Source of the DNA: Acidobacteriota bacterium
GTDB lineage: Bacteria; Acidobacteriota; Vicinamibacteria; Vicinamibacterales; UBA2999
Direction of reading: 5' to 3'
Assembly: GCA_030650395.1 (NCBI GenBank)
Contig: JAUSDY010000013.1
Span: 1 to 62,060, forward strand
Length of the DNA stretch: 62,060 nucleotides
The notes under the pieces are model-generated. The model did not search any database. It saw only the letters and a program-made list of their open reading frames with translations, and had not been told where the DNA came from. Below are positions 15,744 through 26,762 of the stretch, in pieces (positions within the stretch are counted from its first letter, which is position 1; each line of letters opens with the position of its first letter). Position numbers and translations under genes: made by a program.

Positions 15744-16462
15744 TTGTGGCGCCGCTTCGGAGTCTTGTCGTGTGCGCCGACCACCCAGAAGGTGTAGGCG
15801 TAGGGGAAGATCGTCTGCACGACGTGGAACGGCTCGTATTCGAACAGCCGGCGCATCGCCCACGAGAAGCGGTAGCGCGCATCCTCCTTCGGGATGATCT
15901 CGACCGCGCAGTCCACCTGGAAGCTGACGAACACGGGCGAATCGCCGGTCCACAGCACCGACGCCAGCGGGCGCTTCGTCAGGTTCCGGTAGGTCTCGCC
16001 TTCGAAGATTTCCAGCAGGCCGAGCCGGCGCCAGTCGATGTGCTCCGGATGCTTGTAGAACTCGCGCGCCGTCCCGATGCGCAGCGCGCGGGTGTCGTCC
16101 ACTGCGTGTGGCGGCAGCTTGACGATCTGCTCGACGGCGTCTTCGACCAACTTCACGTAGTGCTCGATGTACTCGTCCTTCGGCGTGAAGCCGACGCCCT
16201 TGTTCGCCAGGTTGGGGATGAGGCCTTCATCGTTCAGCGTGGCGACCACCGGAAGATGCCCGGCGTTGAAGGCGATGTATTCGTCTTTTTCGATGGCGTC
16301 GTAGACGCGCCGCTTGTAGTCGAGTTGCCACTGGATGAAGGCCTGCGGCAGCTCCTGGATTTCGAGCTCGCGGATGACCTCACCGTTCTCGACCAGGCGC
16401 GCCACGCCGCCCACGATCTCCATCCGCTGTCCGACCCGCAGATCTACATCTACATCGCTCAT
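15740..16462 (-). CDS. Conserved protein of unknown function
   Basis: A 240-aa soluble protein, no signal peptide. Mixed alpha/beta composition, with RVGQRMEIVGGVARLVENG at the start and ELPQAFIQWQLDYKRRVYD in the first third. The late part (VFVSFQVDCAVEIIPKEDA, FSWAMRRLFEYEPFHVV) is rich in aromatic residues. I recognise no family. It overlaps the next gene by 4 bp (GTGA), so the two are probably one functional unit, transcribed away from the complete act operon. Confidence 0.6.
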   Translation of the reverse strand: MSDVDVDLRVGQRMEIVGGVARLVENGEVIRELEIQELPQAFIQWQLDYKRRVYDAIEKDEYIAFNAGHLPVVATLNDEGLIPNLANKGVGFTPKDEYIEHYVKLVEDAVEQIVKLPPHAVDDTRALRIGTAREFYKHPEHIDWRRLGLLEIFEGETYRNLTKRPLASVLWTGDSPVFVSFQVDCAVEIIPKEDARYRFSWAMRRLFEYEPFHVVQTIFPYAYTFWVVGAHDKTPKRRHK

Positions 16463-16638
16463 GCCTTCTCCTCGTGGGGCGCGGCGCCGACCTGGTCGGC
16501 CTGCTGCCGCATGAATTGCTCGACCGCCGCCGTGGCGTCGGCCGGCCGATTATGACACCAGCCGACGGCTCGTCAAGCGCGAAGGCCGTCGGCATTGCAG
16601 TCCTTGTGTTTGATCCGCCGCCCCACATAGAATTGAGT

Positions 16639-16667
16639 TTGAGAAATTTTTCACAAGACTTTATTAC
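16639..16667 (+). promoter_or_regulatory. Promoter of the complete act-cox operon
   Basis: TTGAGA (16639-16644), 17-bp spacer, TATTAC (16662-16667), 50 bp before the actA start. The flanking sequence is AT-rich, unlike the surrounding DNA. The remaining intergenic sequence (16463-16638) shows a GCCGACGG...CCGTCGGC inverted repeat near 16560-16600 and nothing else. Confidence 0.65.
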
Positions 16668-16717
16668 CGCGTAATTCGGGGTAAAGTTATCCCTTTCGCC
16701 GGGGGCCGCAGGAACGA

Positions 16718-17377
16718 ATGTCGCAGGTATTCCCGAAGAAGGCCAACGCCTGGTCGAAAGCCAGCTTGCTCGCGATCGTATTTGTGCTGCTCAGCCTCGG
16801 CTGGGTCATTCTCACGATTCAACGATCGGACTTCGTCACCTCGGCGAATCAATTCGTCGAGCAGCCGGTCCAGTTCAGTCACCAACATCACGCCGGCGGC
16901 ATCGGCATCGACTGCCGGTATTGCCATACATCGGTGGAGGTGTCGCCGTCGGCCGGCATTCCGCCCACAAAGACCTGCATCAACTGCCACTCGCAGATCT
17001 GGTCCACCAGCTCGTACCTCGAGCCGGTGCGCGCCAGCTTCCGCGACGACAAGCCCCTCAACTGGGTCCGCGTTCACGATTTGCCGGACTTCGTTTACTT
17101 CAATCACAGCATTCATGTCACCAAAGGCGTCGGCTGCGAAACCTGCCACGGACGCGTCGACCGGATGCCGCTGATGATGCAGACGTCATCGCTGCAGATG
17201 GAATGGTGCCTGGATTGCCATCGCGATCCGTCGCGGTACGTGCGGCCGCTCGATCAGATCACGACGATGGGATACCAGCCGGCCGTGGCGCAGTCAGAGA
17301 TCGGACCGCGACTCGTGAAGGAATACAAGATCGCGGGCGTCGAACACATGACGAGCTGCTCGGTGTGCCACAGATGA
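16718..17377 (+). CDS. actA: Alternative complex III subunit ActA (pentaheme cytochrome c), copy 2
   Basis: A 219-aa protein with an N-terminal membrane anchor (SLLAIVFVLLSLGWVIL) and five heme motifs: CRYCH, CINCH, CETCH, CLDCH and CSVCH. Clearly homologous to the copy at 10158 (shared VRVHDLPDFVYFNHSIHV). In ACIII this subunit receives electrons from ActB and passes them to the monoheme ActE and then to the oxidase. First gene of the operon; the stop overlaps the following ATG (ATGA at 17374). Confidence 0.95.
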   Translation: MSQVFPKKANAWSKASLLAIVFVLLSLGWVILTIQRSDFVTSANQFVEQPVQFSHQHHAGGIGIDCRYCHTSVEVSPSAGIPPTKTCINCHSQIWSTSSYLEPVRASFRDDKPLNWVRVHDLPDFVYFNHSIHVTKGVGCETCHGRVDRMPLMMQTSSLQMEWCLDCHRDPSRYVRPLDQITTMGYQPAVAQSEIGPRLVKEYKIAGVEHMTSCSVCHR

Positions 17378-20300
17378 CGCCCAAAAATACGGCCACAGAT
17401 TACACAGATAACACAGATCAAATTCCGAGCCCGGAGCCCGGAGCCCGGAGCCCGCTGCGCGGAATGAGCCCGCCCATCGACATCAAAGCGGTGCGGGCGC
17501 GGCTCGCGCAGCCGGGCGGGCCCCAGGTGTGGAGCAGCCTCGAGGCGGTCGCCGAGACGCCCGAGTTCAAGGACTATCTGCACCGAGAGTTTCCGAGCAA
17601 CGCGTCCGAATGGCTCGATCCGGTCGGCCGCCGCTCGTTCCTGAAACTGATGAGCGCGTCGATGGCGCTGGCCGGCGTCACCGCGTGCACGGTGCAGCCC
17701 ACCGAGCTGATCGTTCCGTACGTCCGGCAGCCTGAAGAGGAAATCCCCGGCAAGCCGCTGTTCTTCGCGACTGCGATGACGCTTGGCGGCGTGGCCACGG
17801 GCGTGCTGGTTGAAAGCCACGAAGGACGCCCGACCAAGATCGAAGGCAATCCCGATCACCCGGCCAGCCAGGGCGCGACGGACCTCTATGCGCAGGGTTC
17901 CGTGCTGACGCTCTACGATCCGGATCGATCGCAGACCATCACGCAACTCGGCGAGATCCGCCCATGGAACGCGGTCATTGCGGCCGTGCGCGGCGGTCTT
18001 TCTGCGCAGTCGGGGTCGAAGGGCGCCGGCCTCCGGATTCTCACCGAAACGGTGAGCTCGCCGACGCTCGCTGCGCAGATCCAGCAGGTGCTGGCGCTGC
18101 AGCCTAACGCCAAGTGGATCCAGTGGGAGCCGATGCCGCGCGACAACGCGCGCGCGGGCGCCCGCGCCGCGTTCGGCCAGTATCTCGAGCCGCTCTACGA
18201 CCTGACCAAGGCCGACGTGATCCTGTCGCTCGACGCCGACTTCCTCGCCTCGGAAGGCGCGGCGACGCTGCGTTACTCGCGGCAGTTCGCGTCGCGCCGC
18301 CGCGTCGAAGAGAGTGCCGACAACCTCAATCGTCTCTACGTCGTCGAGTCGAACCACACGGTCACGGGCGGCCGCGCCGACAACCGGCTGCCGATCAAAT
18401 CAAGCCAGATTGAAGCGTTTGCGCGCGCGGTGGCCGCGCAGGTGGGCGTCGCCGGTTCGACGGGCACAGCGCCTGCCGGAACGGCAGCGTTCGTCGACGC
18501 GGTTGCCAAAGATCTCGTTGCGCATCGCGGCCGCGTCGCGGTGATGGCGGGCGACGCACAGCCGCCGGCCGTGCATGTGCTGGCGCACGCGATGAACGCC
18601 GCGCTCGGCCCGCCTACTCTCGCCAGGACCCCCGCGAGCTCCGGCGAGGTCTCGCCGGAGCGGCCTCCGGCCGCGGCGGCGGACGGAGTCGTCACCTATG
18701 TGCCGACGCCCGAAGCGGTGCCCAGCGAACAGCACGCCGCTCTTCGCGAGCTCGTCGACGACATCAACGGCGGCCGCGTGCAGATGCTCGTGATCATCGG
18801 CGAGTCGAACCCGGTGTTCAGCGCGCCGGCCGACCTCAAGTTCGCCGAGGCGATGAGCAAGGTCTCGCTGCGCGTGCACTCGGGATTGTTCTTCGACGAG
18901 ACCGCGACACAGAGTCACTGGCACGTGCCCGCGGCGCATTATCTGGAAGCGTGGAGCGACGCGCGCACCATCGACGGCACCGTGTCGATTGTGCAGCCGC
19001 TGATCCAGCCGCTCTACGGCGGCAAATCCGCTCATGAAGTGATCGCAACGCTCTCGGATCGGCCTGAACGCAATGGCTACGATGTTGTCCGGGAGTTCTG
19101 GTCCGCACAGCCGCAGGGCTCAACCGACGCGGCGGTCTTCGAGAAGACCTGGCGGAAGTGGCTGCATGACGGCTTGATCGTAGGCAGCGCGTTCACGCCG
19201 GTGACGCCAGCCGTGGCGGGCGACGCGGCCTCGCGCACCACCGCCGCACAGGCGGCCGACGGTGTCGAAGTCAATTTCCGCCGCGACCCGACCATCTACG
19301 ACGGCCGCTTCGCCAACAACGGCTGGCTGCAGGAACTGCCCAAGCCGATGACCAAGCTGACGTGGGACAACGCCGCGCTCATGGCGCCCGCGACCGCCGA
19401 AGCGCTTCACCTCGAAAACGGCGACATGATCGAGGTGGAACACGAGGGCCGCAAGCTCGTGGTGCCGGCGTGGATCCTGCCCGGTCACGCGAAGGATTCA
19501 ATCACCATCCCGGTTGGGTACGGCCGCACCCGCGCCGGCCGTCTCGGAACTGGTACCGGCTTCGACACCTACACGCTGCGCGGCTCGACGTCGCCCTGGT
19601 TCGGCGCCGCGAAGATCACCAAGACCGGCGACGATTACGATCTCGTCGGCACGCAGGATCACTGGTCGATCGAAGGCCGCAACATCGTCCGCTCCGCGAC
19701 GCTCGAAGACTTCAAGGCGAAGCCGGCGTTTGCGAAAGAGATGGAGCACGGCGTCAAGCTCGACAAGCGCATCTCGCTCTACGCCGACAAAGCATACCGG
19801 GGCGATCAGTGGGGCATGGCGATCGACATGAACGCCTGCACCGGCTGCATGTCGTGCGTGATCGCGTGCGTCGCCGAGAACAACATCCCGGTCGTCGGCA
19901 AGGTGCAGGTCGGCAAGAACCGCGAGATGCACTGGCTGCGCATCGATCGCTATTTCGCCGGCAACCTCGACACGCCCGACACCTACTTCCAGCCGATGCC
20001 CTGCCAGCAGTGCGAGAACGCGCCCTGCGAAGTCGTTTGCCCGGTCTCGGCCACCGTCCACAGCGACGAGGGGCTGAACGACATGGTCTACAACCGCTGC
20101 GTGGGCACACGCTACTGCTCGAACAACTGCCCGTGGAAAGTGCGGCGCTTCAACTTCCTGCTGTTCCAGGACTGGAACACACCGCAGTTCAAGCTGCAGC
20201 GCAACCCGGACGTGACCGTCCGCAGCCGCGGCATCATGGAAAAGTGCACCTACTGCGTGCAGCGCATCAACGCCGCGCGCATCCAGGCCAAGCGCGAGGA

Positions 20301-20576
20301 TCGCGGCATCCGCGACGGCGAGATCGTGACGGCGTGCCAGGCGGTGTGTCCGACCGAGGCGATCGTCTTCGGCAACATCAACGACCCGAACAGCAAGGTC
20401 GCCAAGCTGAAATCGAGCCCGCGCAATTACACGATGCTCGAAGATCTCAACACGCGGCCGCGCACGACCTATCTGGCGGCGGTGCGTAATCCGAACCCCG
20501 GCCTGCCACACAACGCGATGGTCGGCGGCCACCACGAGACGACCGAGTCGCACGATCAACCCGGCGGCGAACACTA

Positions 20577-20577
<1 letters not shown>
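17374..20577 (+). CDS. actB: Alternative complex III subunit ActB, copy 2
   Basis: A 1067-aa protein if it starts at the ATG overlapping the actA stop, or 1037 aa from MSPPIDIKAV at 17464, which fits the length of copy 1 better. The extra 30 residues (KNTATDYTDNTDQIPSPEP...) come from a period-9 repeat plus a four-fold GAGCCCG run. Tat-like RRSFLKLM, MopB-like domain, then ferredoxin domain with CTGCMSCVIAC, CQQCENAPCEVVC, CVGTRYCSNNCP, CTYC and CQAVC. Transfers electrons between the quinol sites in ActC/ActF and the hemes of ActA. The stop (TAA) shares its last A with the actC ATG. Confidence 0.94.
17396..17455. repeat. Tandem 9-mer and 7-mer repeats between actA and actB
   Basis: CACAGATTA-CACAGATAA-CACAGATCA (period 9), then four GAGCCCG units (period 7). 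The 9-mer run resembles repeats that recur between genes in many bacterial genomes. Here it lies in the possible 5' extension of actB. Confidence 0.7.
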
Positions 20578-21961
<1,384 letters not shown>

Positions 21962-21965
<4 letters not shown>

Positions 21966-22498
21966 CTTCAAATGCCTTGCACGGCGTGATGGCCGAATTC
22001 GATACCGGCCAGGCGCTCGTCGACGCGGCGCGCCGGGCGGTGGCGCAGGGCTTCACGAAGCTGGAGGCCTACTCGCCGGTGCCGATCGAAGAGTTGAACG
22101 ACATCATCCACAAGAAGCGGACGAACCTTCCGAGAGTGGTCCTGGCCGGCGGGCTCACCGGGATGGCGACCGGGTTCGGGCTGCAGTACTGGGCGTCGGT
22201 GATCGAGTACCCGATGAACATCGGCGGCCGCCCCCAGGCGAGCTGGACGACGTTCATCATCCCGTCGTACGAGCTGACCATCCTGTTCGCGTCGATCGCG
22301 GCGGCCCTGGGCATGATCGTGCTCAGCGGCCTGCCGCAGCCGTATCACCCGGTGTTCAACGTCGAGCGCTTCTCGATGGCCAGCTCCGACAAGTTTTTCC
22401 TAGTCCTCGAGTCGGCCGACCCGAAATTCGATCAGCCCGTGACCAGCGAGTTCCTGAGGAGCCTGGGCGCGAAGGGAGTGTACGACGTTGAAGAGTAA
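21962..22498 (+). CDS. actD: Alternative complex III subunit ActD (DUF3341)
   Basis: A 178-aa protein. The cytoplasmic domain (GVMAEFDTGQALVDAARRAV, EAYSPVPIEELND) is followed by two transmembrane helices (VVLAGGLTGMATGFGLQYW; PSYELTILFASIAAALGMIV) and a conserved C-terminus (FFLVLESADPKFD). This is the DUF3341 subunit of ACIII. It overlaps actC by 4 bp and actE by 11 bp. Confidence 0.93.
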
Positions 22499-23111
22499 CC
22501 TGCCACCCACGCGCGGCTGCCGCGCGTGGGGCCCGGCTAAATTCACGCTCACGCTTGCGCTTCTGACGACGCTGGCTTTGGCCGGATGCCGGCAGGACAT
22601 GCACGACGCGCCGCGCTACGAGGCGTTCGAGGCGAGCTCGTCGTTCCCGAACGGCAGCGCCTCGCGCACGGCTCCGGCCGGAACGGTGGCGCGCGGCTGG
22701 CTGCGCGACGACGAAGCGCTCTACACCGGCAAGGTCGCGGGACAGCTCGTCGATCAGTTCCCGTTCCCGATCGCGGCCGCCGACCTGCAGCGCGGGCAGG
22801 CGCGCTTCAACATCTATTGCACGCCGTGCCACGGCAAGCTCGGCGACGGCCAGGGCATGGTCGTGCAGCGCGGCTTGCGCCAGGCGGCGTCGTATCACCA
22901 GGACCGGCTCCGCGAGGAGAAGGTTGGCTACTTCTACGATGTGGTCACCAACGGCTTCGGCGCCATGCAGGGCTACGCGGAGCAGATTCCGGTACGCGAT
23001 CGCTGGTTGATCGTGGCGTATGTGCGCACGCTGCAACTGAGCCAGCACGCCGCAGTGGCCGACGTGCCGGCAGACAAGCGGGCGGAACTTGACGCGGCGG
23101 AGAAACACTAG
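22488..23111 (+). CDS. actE: Alternative complex III subunit ActE (monoheme cytochrome c), copy 2
   Basis: A 207-aa lipoprotein, TTG start overlapping actD by 11 bp. Lipobox LALAGC near residue 34; one heme motif CTPCH near residue 109; methionine in GFGAMQGYA. The arrangement matches ActE copy 1. Likely hands electrons to the caa3 oxidase subunit II cytochrome domain encoded downstream. Confidence 0.92.
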   Translation: MKSNLPPTRGCRAWGPAKFTLTLALLTTLALAGCRQDMHDAPRYEAFEASSSFPNGSASRTAPAGTVARGWLRDDEALYTGKVAGQLVDQFPFPIAAADLQRGQARFNIYCTPCHGKLGDGQGMVVQRGLRQAASYHQDRLREEKVGYFYDVVTNGFGAMQGYAEQIPVRDRWLIVAYVRTLQLSQHAAVADVPADKRAELDAAEKH

Positions 23112-24304
23112 TGTCGACTGCGACTGCGGACACGTATCAATCGCCCGATTCGCCGCTTCCAGGCATGAAGCAGTTCGGCCTGATCGCCGCTGTGCTGGGC
23201 GTCGCCCTGACGGTGGCGGGCTTCATGATTTCGGGCCTCGACCGCTTCTTCCAGGCCTATCTCGTGGCCTACACGTTCTGGATGGGTGTGGTGCTCGGCA
23301 GCCTTGCGCTGCTGATGGTGCAGCACCTGTCCGGCGGTGTGTGGGGCATCGTGTTGCGCCGGCCGCTCGAGGCCGCGGTGCGGACGCTGCCGTTCATGGC
23401 GGTGCTGTTCCTGCCGATCGCGCTTGGCATGCACTCGATCTACGAGTGGACGCACGAGACCGCCGCGACCGACCCGATCATTTCGCAGAAAGCGCTCTAC
23501 CTGAACACGCCGTTTTTCCTCGGCCGGCAGGTGTTCTACTTCGTGGTGTGGTCGACGATGGGCTACCTGCTGACGAAGTGGTCGGCGGAGCACGATCGTA
23601 CCGGCGACCCCGCGCTGCTCGACAAGATCGCGCGCGTGTCGGGCGGCGGCCTGGTGGTGTACTTCCTCACCGTCACCTTCGCAATGGTCGACTGGACCTT
23701 GTCGGTGAACCCGCATTGGTATTCGACCATCTGGGGCCTGCTCTACATCGGCGGCCAGGGGCTGTCGGCGTTTGCCTTCGGCATCTGCGTGCTGGTGATG
23801 TTGTCGCAGACGGCGCCGATGAACCGGGTGCTCACGACGCACCACTTCCACGATCTCGGCAAGTTCCTGTTCGCGTTCCTGATGCTGTGGGCGTACCTGT
23901 CGTTCTCGCAGTTCCTGATCATCTGGTCGGCGAACCTGCCCGAAGAGATTCCGCACTACCTGACGCGGTGGGACAACAGCTGGAAGTACCTCAGCATCTT
24001 CATCATCGTGGGGCACTTCATTGTGCCTTACTCGCTGCTGCTATCACGCGACCTCAAGAAGAATCCGGGCCGGCTGCGGGTGATCGCGACCTGGATCATC
24101 TTCGCGCGCCTGGCCGATTACTACTGGCACGTGGCGCCCGAGTTCCACAACGACGGCTTCAGCTTCAGCCTGCTGGACATCGCGCTGCCGATCGCGCTCG
24201 GCGGCATTTTCATCTCGCTGTTCCTGTCGCAGTTGCGCGGACGCGCGCTGCTGCCGATTAACGATCCGGGCCTCGAAAAAGCCCTGACGCATCACGTGCA
24301 CTGA
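23111..24304 (+). CDS. actF: Alternative complex III subunit ActF (NrfD-like)
   Basis: A 397-aa integral membrane protein, about ten helices, GTG start overlapping the actE stop. Conserved ActF features: FFQAYLVAYTFWMGVVLG in the second helix, LFLPIALGMHSIYEWTH, NPHWYSTIWGLLYIGG, HHFHDLGKFLFAFLMLW. ActF is the second NrfD-like subunit and stabilises ActB/ActC. A run of AATAACG-type heptamers follows the stop. Confidence 0.93.
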   Translation: MSTATADTYQSPDSPLPGMKQFGLIAAVLGVALTVAGFMISGLDRFFQAYLVAYTFWMGVVLGSLALLMVQHLSGGVWGIVLRRPLEAAVRTLPFMAVLFLPIALGMHSIYEWTHETAATDPIISQKALYLNTPFFLGRQVFYFVVWSTMGYLLTKWSAEHDRTGDPALLDKIARVSGGGLVVYFLTVTFAMVDWTLSVNPHWYSTIWGLLYIGGQGLSAFAFGICVLVMLSQTAPMNRVLTTHHFHDLGKFLFAFLMLWAYLSFSQFLIIWSANLPEEIPHYLTRWDNSWKYLSIFIIVGHFIVPYSLLLSRDLKKNPGRLRVIATWIIFARLADYYWHVAPEFHNDGFSFSLLDIALPIALGGIFISLFLSQLRGRALLPINDPGLEKALTHHVH

Positions 24305-24329
24305 AATAACGAATTACGAATAACCAAAC
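24304..24329. repeat. Heptamer array 1 (AATAACG type)
   Basis: AATAACG-AATTACG-AATAACC-AAAC between the actF stop and the ATG at 24330. The same heptamers recur at 43643-43720. The array replaces the usual ribosome-binding region, and no Shine-Dalgarno sequence is evident. Confidence 0.7.
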
Positions 24330-24815
24330 ATGTCAACCAACGAACACATGAACGAACACGACATCGAGTACGGGCCGACTCCGGCCGGCGCGCAGCACGA
24401 GCACACCGACATCGATCCGTCGGTCGGCTACAAGTTTGCGGTGTGGCTGGTGGTGGCGATGCTGCTGTCAGTGGCGATGGTCTACGGCACGTTTTTCTTT
24501 TTCGAGCGTCAGCAAAAGGCGGCGGACGTGGTCGCGCAGACCTACCCGCTCTCGGTGGGCCTGCCGAAGCTGCCGCCGGTGCCGAACCTGCAGAACCAGC
24601 CGTTCAAGGACATCTACCAGCTGCGCAACGCCGAAGCCGAGAAGCTGAGCACTTACGGGTGGGTCGACAAGGACGGCGGCATTGCGCGCATCCCGATCGA
24701 TCGCGCGATGGAAGTGATGCTGCAGCGCGGATTCCCGGCGCGAGCCGATGGTGGCGACAGCCTCAACGTCGTGACGCAGGACAGCTCGTCCGGCCGGACA
24801 ATTGCTCCGAGATAG
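24330..24815 (+). CDS. Small membrane protein of act-cox operons
   Basis: A 161-aa protein with a His/Glu-rich N-terminal tail, one transmembrane helix (FAVWLVVAMLLSVAMVYGTFF) and a periplasmic C-terminal part containing YGWVDKDGGIARIPIDRAME. That motif is common in small proteins encoded before Sco genes; the function is unknown. Inference: assembly factor or ActG-like accessory subunit. It lies 25 bp after actF. Confidence 0.75.
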   Translation: MSTNEHMNEHDIEYGPTPAGAQHEHTDIDPSVGYKFAVWLVVAMLLSVAMVYGTFFFFERQQKAADVVAQTYPLSVGLPKLPPVPNLQNQPFKDIYQLRNAEAEKLSTYGWVDKDGGIARIPIDRAMEVMLQRGFPARADGGDSLNVVTQDSSSGRTIAPR

Positions 24816-24834
24816 TTCAGAAAGGTTCTGAAAG

Positions 24835-25737
24835 GTGCTGAAGGGTTCGACCTGGCGAGCGGTGGCGGTGACAGCGAGCGCAATTGCGCTCGCGCATGTC
24901 GTCGTGTCGGCGCAGGGCGAGGCGCCGGGGCTCCGGCCGGCGGCGGCGCTGCCCTCGAACGCGGTTCCGGGCGTGCTCGGGAAGGTCGCGTTCGAACAGC
25001 GTCTCAACCAGCAGTTGCCGCTCGACCTGCCGTTCAAGAACGAAGCGGGCGAGCGCGTGAAGCTGGGCGACTACTTTGGCCGCAAGCCGGTGGTGCTGGC
25101 GTTGGTGTATTACGAGTGCCCGATGCTGTGCACGCAGGTGCTGAACGGCCTCGAAAGCGCGCTGCGCGTGATCGACGAATCGGTCGGAATGGAATTCGAC
25201 GTCGTCACGGTCAGCTTCGATCCGCGTGAGACGCCGGTGCTGGCTGCGGGCAAGAAGAAGGCGTATCTCGACCGCTATCAGCGTCCGAGCGCCGAGCAAG
25301 GCTGGCATTTCCTCACGGGAGACGAGGCGTCGATTGCCGCGCTGACCAAAGCCGCCGGGTTCAGCTACGTCTACGACGAAGACACCAAGCAGTTCGCGCA
25401 CGCCAGCGGCATCGTGGTGGCGACGCCGGCAGGAAAACTGTCACGCTACTTCTTCGGCATCGACTACTCGCCGCGCGACGTCAAGTTCGCGCTGATCGAG
25501 TCATCGAACGAGAAGATCGGGTCGCTGGCCGAGCGGCTGTTGCTCTACTGCTATCACTACGATCCGGCGACGGGCAATTACGGGTTCATGGCGATGCGCG
25601 CGGTGCGGATCGGCGGCGCGGTGACGCTCGTGGCGCTCTTTGGATTCATGTTCGTGTCGATTCGGTCCGACTTCGCCAAGGCTTCGTCGAGACAGGCTCC
25701 CGCCTCCGCCAAGGCTTCGGCGAGGCAGGCTGATTAA
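24835..25737 (+). CDS. sco: Sco1/SenC family copper chaperone
   Basis: A 300-aa exported thioredoxin-fold protein with GTG start. Copper-binding CPMLC motif near residue 97 and the distal histidine in QFAHASGI. A C-terminal helix (VTLVALFGFMFVSI) follows LYCYHYDPATGNYGFMAM. Delivers Cu to the CuA site of subunit II, encoded next. The last 24 or so residues (FAKASSRQAP, SAKASARQAD) are encoded by two adjacent dispersed repeats that supply the stop region, so the original C-terminus has been extended. Confidence 0.92.
   Translation: MLKGSTWRAVAVTASAIALAHVVVSAQGEAPGLRPAAALPSNAVPGVLGKVAFEQRLNQQLPLDLPFKNEAGERVKLGDYFGRKPVVLALVYYECPMLCTQVLNGLESALRVIDESVGMEFDVVTVSFDPRETPVLAAGKKKAYLDRYQRPSAEQGWHFLTGDEASIAALTKAAGFSYVYDEDTKQFAHASGIVVATPAGKLSRYFFGIDYSPRDVKFALIESSNEKIGSLAERLLLYCYHYDPATGNYGFMAMRAVRIGGAVTLVALFGFMFVSIRSDFAKASSRQAPASAKASARQAD
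25671..25731. repeat. Two adjacent dispersed repeats at the sco 3' end
   Basis: CTTCGCCAAGGCTTCGTCGA and CCTCCGCCAAGGCTTCGGCG units, related to the CTCCGCCAAGGCTACGGCGG elements in actB and actE. Both are in frame with sco and make its last codons. Confidence 0.7.
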
Positions 25738-25739
25738 CT

Positions 25740-26759
25740 ATGTCGATATTCGGCATCCCAATCTTCCCCGACCAGGCTTCGACGTTCGCCAAGGACGTCG
25801 ACGCGCTGTATTTCTTCATCTTGGCCGTCTGCGCGTTCTTTGCGCTGGCCGTGGCGGTGTCGGTGATCTACTTCGGCATCCGCTATCACAAGACGCACGA
25901 CGGCGAGATTGGTGCGCGCATCGAAGGCAACCTGCCGCTGGAATTGCTGTGGAGCGTCATTCCCACCGTCATCGCGATGGTGATGTTCGGCTGGGGCGCG
26001 TCGGTGTTCTACCACCTCCGGCGTCCGCCCGACGAGGCGATGCACATCTACGCGGTGGGCAAGCAGTGGATGTGGAAGTTCCAGCACCTGGAAGGCCAGC
26101 GCGAGATCAACGAGCTGCACATCCCGGCGGGCCGGCCGATCAAGATCACGATCAGCTCCGAAGACGTGCTTCACAGCCTGTATTTCCCGTCGTTTCGCAC
26201 CAAGATGGACGCGATTCCCGGGCGGTACACGGAGCTCTGGTTCGAGGCGAACACGCCCGGGACGTACCACATTTTCTGCACGGAGTACTGCGGCACCAAC
26301 CACGCCGGTATGATCGGCAGCGTCATCGTGCTCGAGCCGTCGCAGTACCAGGCGTGGCTGCAGGGCGGCGGTCTGGAAGGCACGCTGGCGCAGCGCGGCG
26401 CGAAGTTGTTCAACGACCAGGCGTGCGTCACCTGCCACCTCGATACCGGGCAAGGCCGCGGGCCCTCGCTCAAGGACATCGTCGGCACGACGGTCGCCTT
26501 GCAGGATGGATCGTCGGTGGTCGTCGACGAGGGCTACCTGCGCGAGTCGATCCTCAACTCCCAGGCGAAGATCGTGAAGGGGTTCCAGCCGCTGATGCCG
26601 ACCTTCCAGGGCCTGATCAGCGAAGAGAACCTGGTCGCGCTCATCGAACACGTCAAGTCCATGTCGCCCAAGGCGACGACGGCCGCACCAGCGGAGACGT
26701 CCCGCACCCCATCAAGGGGTGCCCTACAGCCCACCGCACCGGCGGGTGAAAAGAAGTAA
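25740..26759 (+). CDS. coxB: Cytochrome c oxidase subunit II with cytochrome c domain (caa3)
   Basis: A 339-aa protein. Two N-terminal helices (residues 18-45 and 60-90), a cupredoxin domain with CuA ligands (HSLYFPSFR, FCTEYCGTNHAGM) and a C-terminal cytochrome c domain (CVTCH near residue 232), the hallmark of caa3 oxidases. It should take electrons from ActE or directly from ACIII. The last 24 or so residues include TPSRGALQPT, encoded by a dispersed hairpin. Confidence 0.95.
   Translation: MSIFGIPIFPDQASTFAKDVDALYFFILAVCAFFALAVAVSVIYFGIRYHKTHDGEIGARIEGNLPLELLWSVIPTVIAMVMFGWGASVFYHLRRPPDEAMHIYAVGKQWMWKFQHLEGQREINELHIPAGRPIKITISSEDVLHSLYFPSFRTKMDAIPGRYTELWFEANTPGTYHIFCTEYCGTNHAGMIGSVIVLEPSQYQAWLQGGGLEGTLAQRGAKLFNDQACVTCHLDTGQGRGPSLKDIVGTTVALQDGSSVVVDEGYLRESILNSQAKIVKGFQPLMPTFQGLISEENLVALIEHVKSMSPKATTAAPAETSRTPSRGALQPTAPAGEKK
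26704..26722. repeat. Hairpin repeat 'GCACCCC...GGGGTGC', copy in coxB
   Basis: GCACCCC-ATCAA-GGGGTGC followed by CCTAC, in frame in the coxB C-terminus. It is the reverse complement of the element at 29184-29207 (GTAGGGCACCCCTTTATGGG), with a changed loop. Confidence 0.8.
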
Positions 26760-26762
26760 GCC

